Source: an uncultured Chlorobiota bacterium (lineage in GTDB: Bacteria; Bacteroidota; Bacteroidia; Bacteroidales; JAADGE01). From it: a stretch of 6,301 nt of DNA. Both the position numbers and the translations under genes were made by a program. The DNA is taken from contig CAMZKI010000153.1 in the NCBI GenBank assembly GCA_947311125.1, positions 1 to 6,301 of the forward strand. Reading direction: 5' to 3'. The notes under the pieces are model-generated. The model was not told the origin of the DNA. It was given only the letters and a program-made list of their open reading frames with translations, and did not search any database. Shown here one piece after another: positions 6,102 through 6,301 of the stretch (positions are counted from its first letter, which is position 1; each line of letters begins with the position of its first letter).

Positions 6102-6131
6102 CTATGCCAAATTAGCAGGTGCTGAAGGGGC
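5859..6131 (-). other. fn3 domain before GEVEDY copy 1, with in-frame TAG
   Basis: The segment reads APSAPANLA, TAG (6102-6104), SNITQTSADLSWTASTDNV, then SFYVKAEDAAGNIS and VTLTTLSGG. The homologous + strand copy at 6208-6301 encodes the same residues but with TAC (Tyr) at the stop. Upstream of 6131 the frame closes at TAA (6132-6134), exactly where homology ends at the fold-back junction. Confidence 0.75.
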
Positions 6132-6133
6132 TT
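6038..6133 (+). repeat. Left arm of a 96-bp inverted repeat
   Basis: Base-by-base comparison shows that this segment is the reverse complement of 6206-6301, with a single mismatch at 6102/6237. The loop between the arms is 72 bp (6134-6205). The outer end of the right arm coincides with the end of the window. Confidence 0.95.
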
Positions 6134-6301
6134 ATGATGCCGCAGGAAATAAATCAAATGCAAGTAATACAATTTATGTTACTACTGCCGCTGCTCCCGA
6201 TACACAAGCCCCTTCAGCACCTGCTAATTTGGCATACTCAAATATTACGCAAACAAGTGCAGATTTATCATGGACTGCCTCTACTGACAACGTTGGTGTA
6301 A
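6130..6301 (+). CDS. Mirror fragment of the fn3 protein on the + strand (fold-back copy)
   Basis: In the frame starting at 6130 the + strand encodes AYDAAGNKSNASNTIYVTT, the end of one fn3 domain, then a linker AAAPDTQAPSAPANL and SNITQTSADLSWTASTDNVGV, the start of the next. It has no start codon and runs off the window. The second part duplicates the fn3 start on the opposite strand left of 6131; the first part appears nowhere else in the window. It reads as the true upstream continuation of the minus-strand gene placed in the wrong orientation by a fold-back. A longer-looking + ORF in another frame here (ATG at 6119) is a shadow. Confidence 0.6.
6206..6301 (-). repeat. Right arm of the 96-bp inverted repeat
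   Basis: It is the partner of 6038-6133 and continues to the last base of the window, so the full arm may be longer. Its + strand encodes the same fn3 start that the left arm encodes on the minus strand. Confidence 0.95.

Larger units (their letters stand above)
3462..6131 (-). pseudogene. Whole locus: large T9SS-sorted modular protein with two in-frame nonsense codons
   Basis: One reading frame holds 889 codons from 6131 to 3465, including TAG (6102-6104) and TAA (4617-4619). There is no frameshift anywhere, and repeat homology continues unbroken across both stops. The 5' end with its signal peptide lies outside the window. The architecture is fn3, GEVEDY, fn3, fn3, GEVEDY, fn3, GEVEDY, sorting domain. 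It may be a pseudogene, a functional gene with sequence errors in a repeat-rich contig end, or a strain with an inactivated allele. The TAG is contradicted by the other arm of the inverted repeat, which reads TAC at that codon, so that stop is probably an error. The TAA comes with two neighbouring substitutions and is harder to dismiss. Confidence 0.6.

Noticed and set aside
6119..6301. 60-codon + strand ORF starting with ATG
   Set aside because: It is in the wrong frame; the frame starting at 6130 encodes fn3 sequence matching the other copies.
6038..6301. Invertible promoter or foldback transposon
   Set aside because: The arms and loop consist entirely of coding sequence of the same fn3 gene, with no recombinase, target duplication or promoter motif; a fold-back chimera explains it better.
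3465..6301. CRISPR array or tandem-repeat locus
   Set aside because: The repeats are long protein-coding modules of 280-420 bp in one frame, not short direct repeats with unique spacers.

Overview
The window looks like an AT-rich Bacteroidota chromosome fragment, probably from an anaerobic or facultative Bacteroidales- or Flavobacteriia-like organism. Three things point there: a type IX secretion (T9SS) C-terminal sorting domain on a fn3/GEVEDY surface protein, an M23-peptidase N-terminus of the form typical of this phylum, and candidate -7 boxes matching TAnnTTTG. This is judged from sequence motifs only. All credible genes but one fragment lie on the minus strand.

Layout from left to right. 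Positions 1-300 (-) hold the first 100 codons of a membrane-anchored M23-type peptidoglycan hydrolase, cut by the window edge. Positions 301-498 hold its probable promoter and the terminator of the next operon. Positions 499-3232 (-) hold a complete four-subunit 2-oxoacid:ferredoxin oxidoreductase operon, transcribed delta (ferredoxin), alpha, beta, gamma. Positions 3233-3461 hold the operon's candidate promoter, a possible decayed signal-peptide ORF on the + strand, and a strong bidirectional terminator. From 3462 to about 6131 (-) runs one reading frame of a large modular secreted protein: fn3, GEVEDY, fn3-fn3, GEVEDY, fn3, GEVEDY, T9SS sorting domain. Two in-frame nonsense codons break it, TAA at 4617-4619 and TAG at 6102-6104.

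The four oxidoreductase subunits form one cytoplasmic enzyme. The alpha and beta subunits bind TPP and substrate, gamma is the remaining catalytic-core subunit, and delta carries two [4Fe-4S] clusters that pass electrons to ferredoxin. The enzyme oxidatively decarboxylates a 2-oxoacid (2-oxoglutarate or a branched-chain 2-oxoacid) to an acyl-CoA. The modular protein would be exported and fixed at the cell surface, or released, through T9SS.

The right edge is structurally abnormal. Positions 6038-6133 and 6206-6301 form a 96-bp inverted repeat with one mismatch around a 72-bp loop, and the + strand of the loop and right arm encodes the next upstream part of the same minus-strand gene. This is the signature of a fold-back chimera at a contig end. 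Unfolded, it extends the architecture to [fn3-fn3-GEVEDY] x2, fn3-GEVEDY, sorting domain. I found no convincing new biological system. The notable points are the modular repeat architecture, the clustered nonsense change in one GEVEDY copy and the fold-back.
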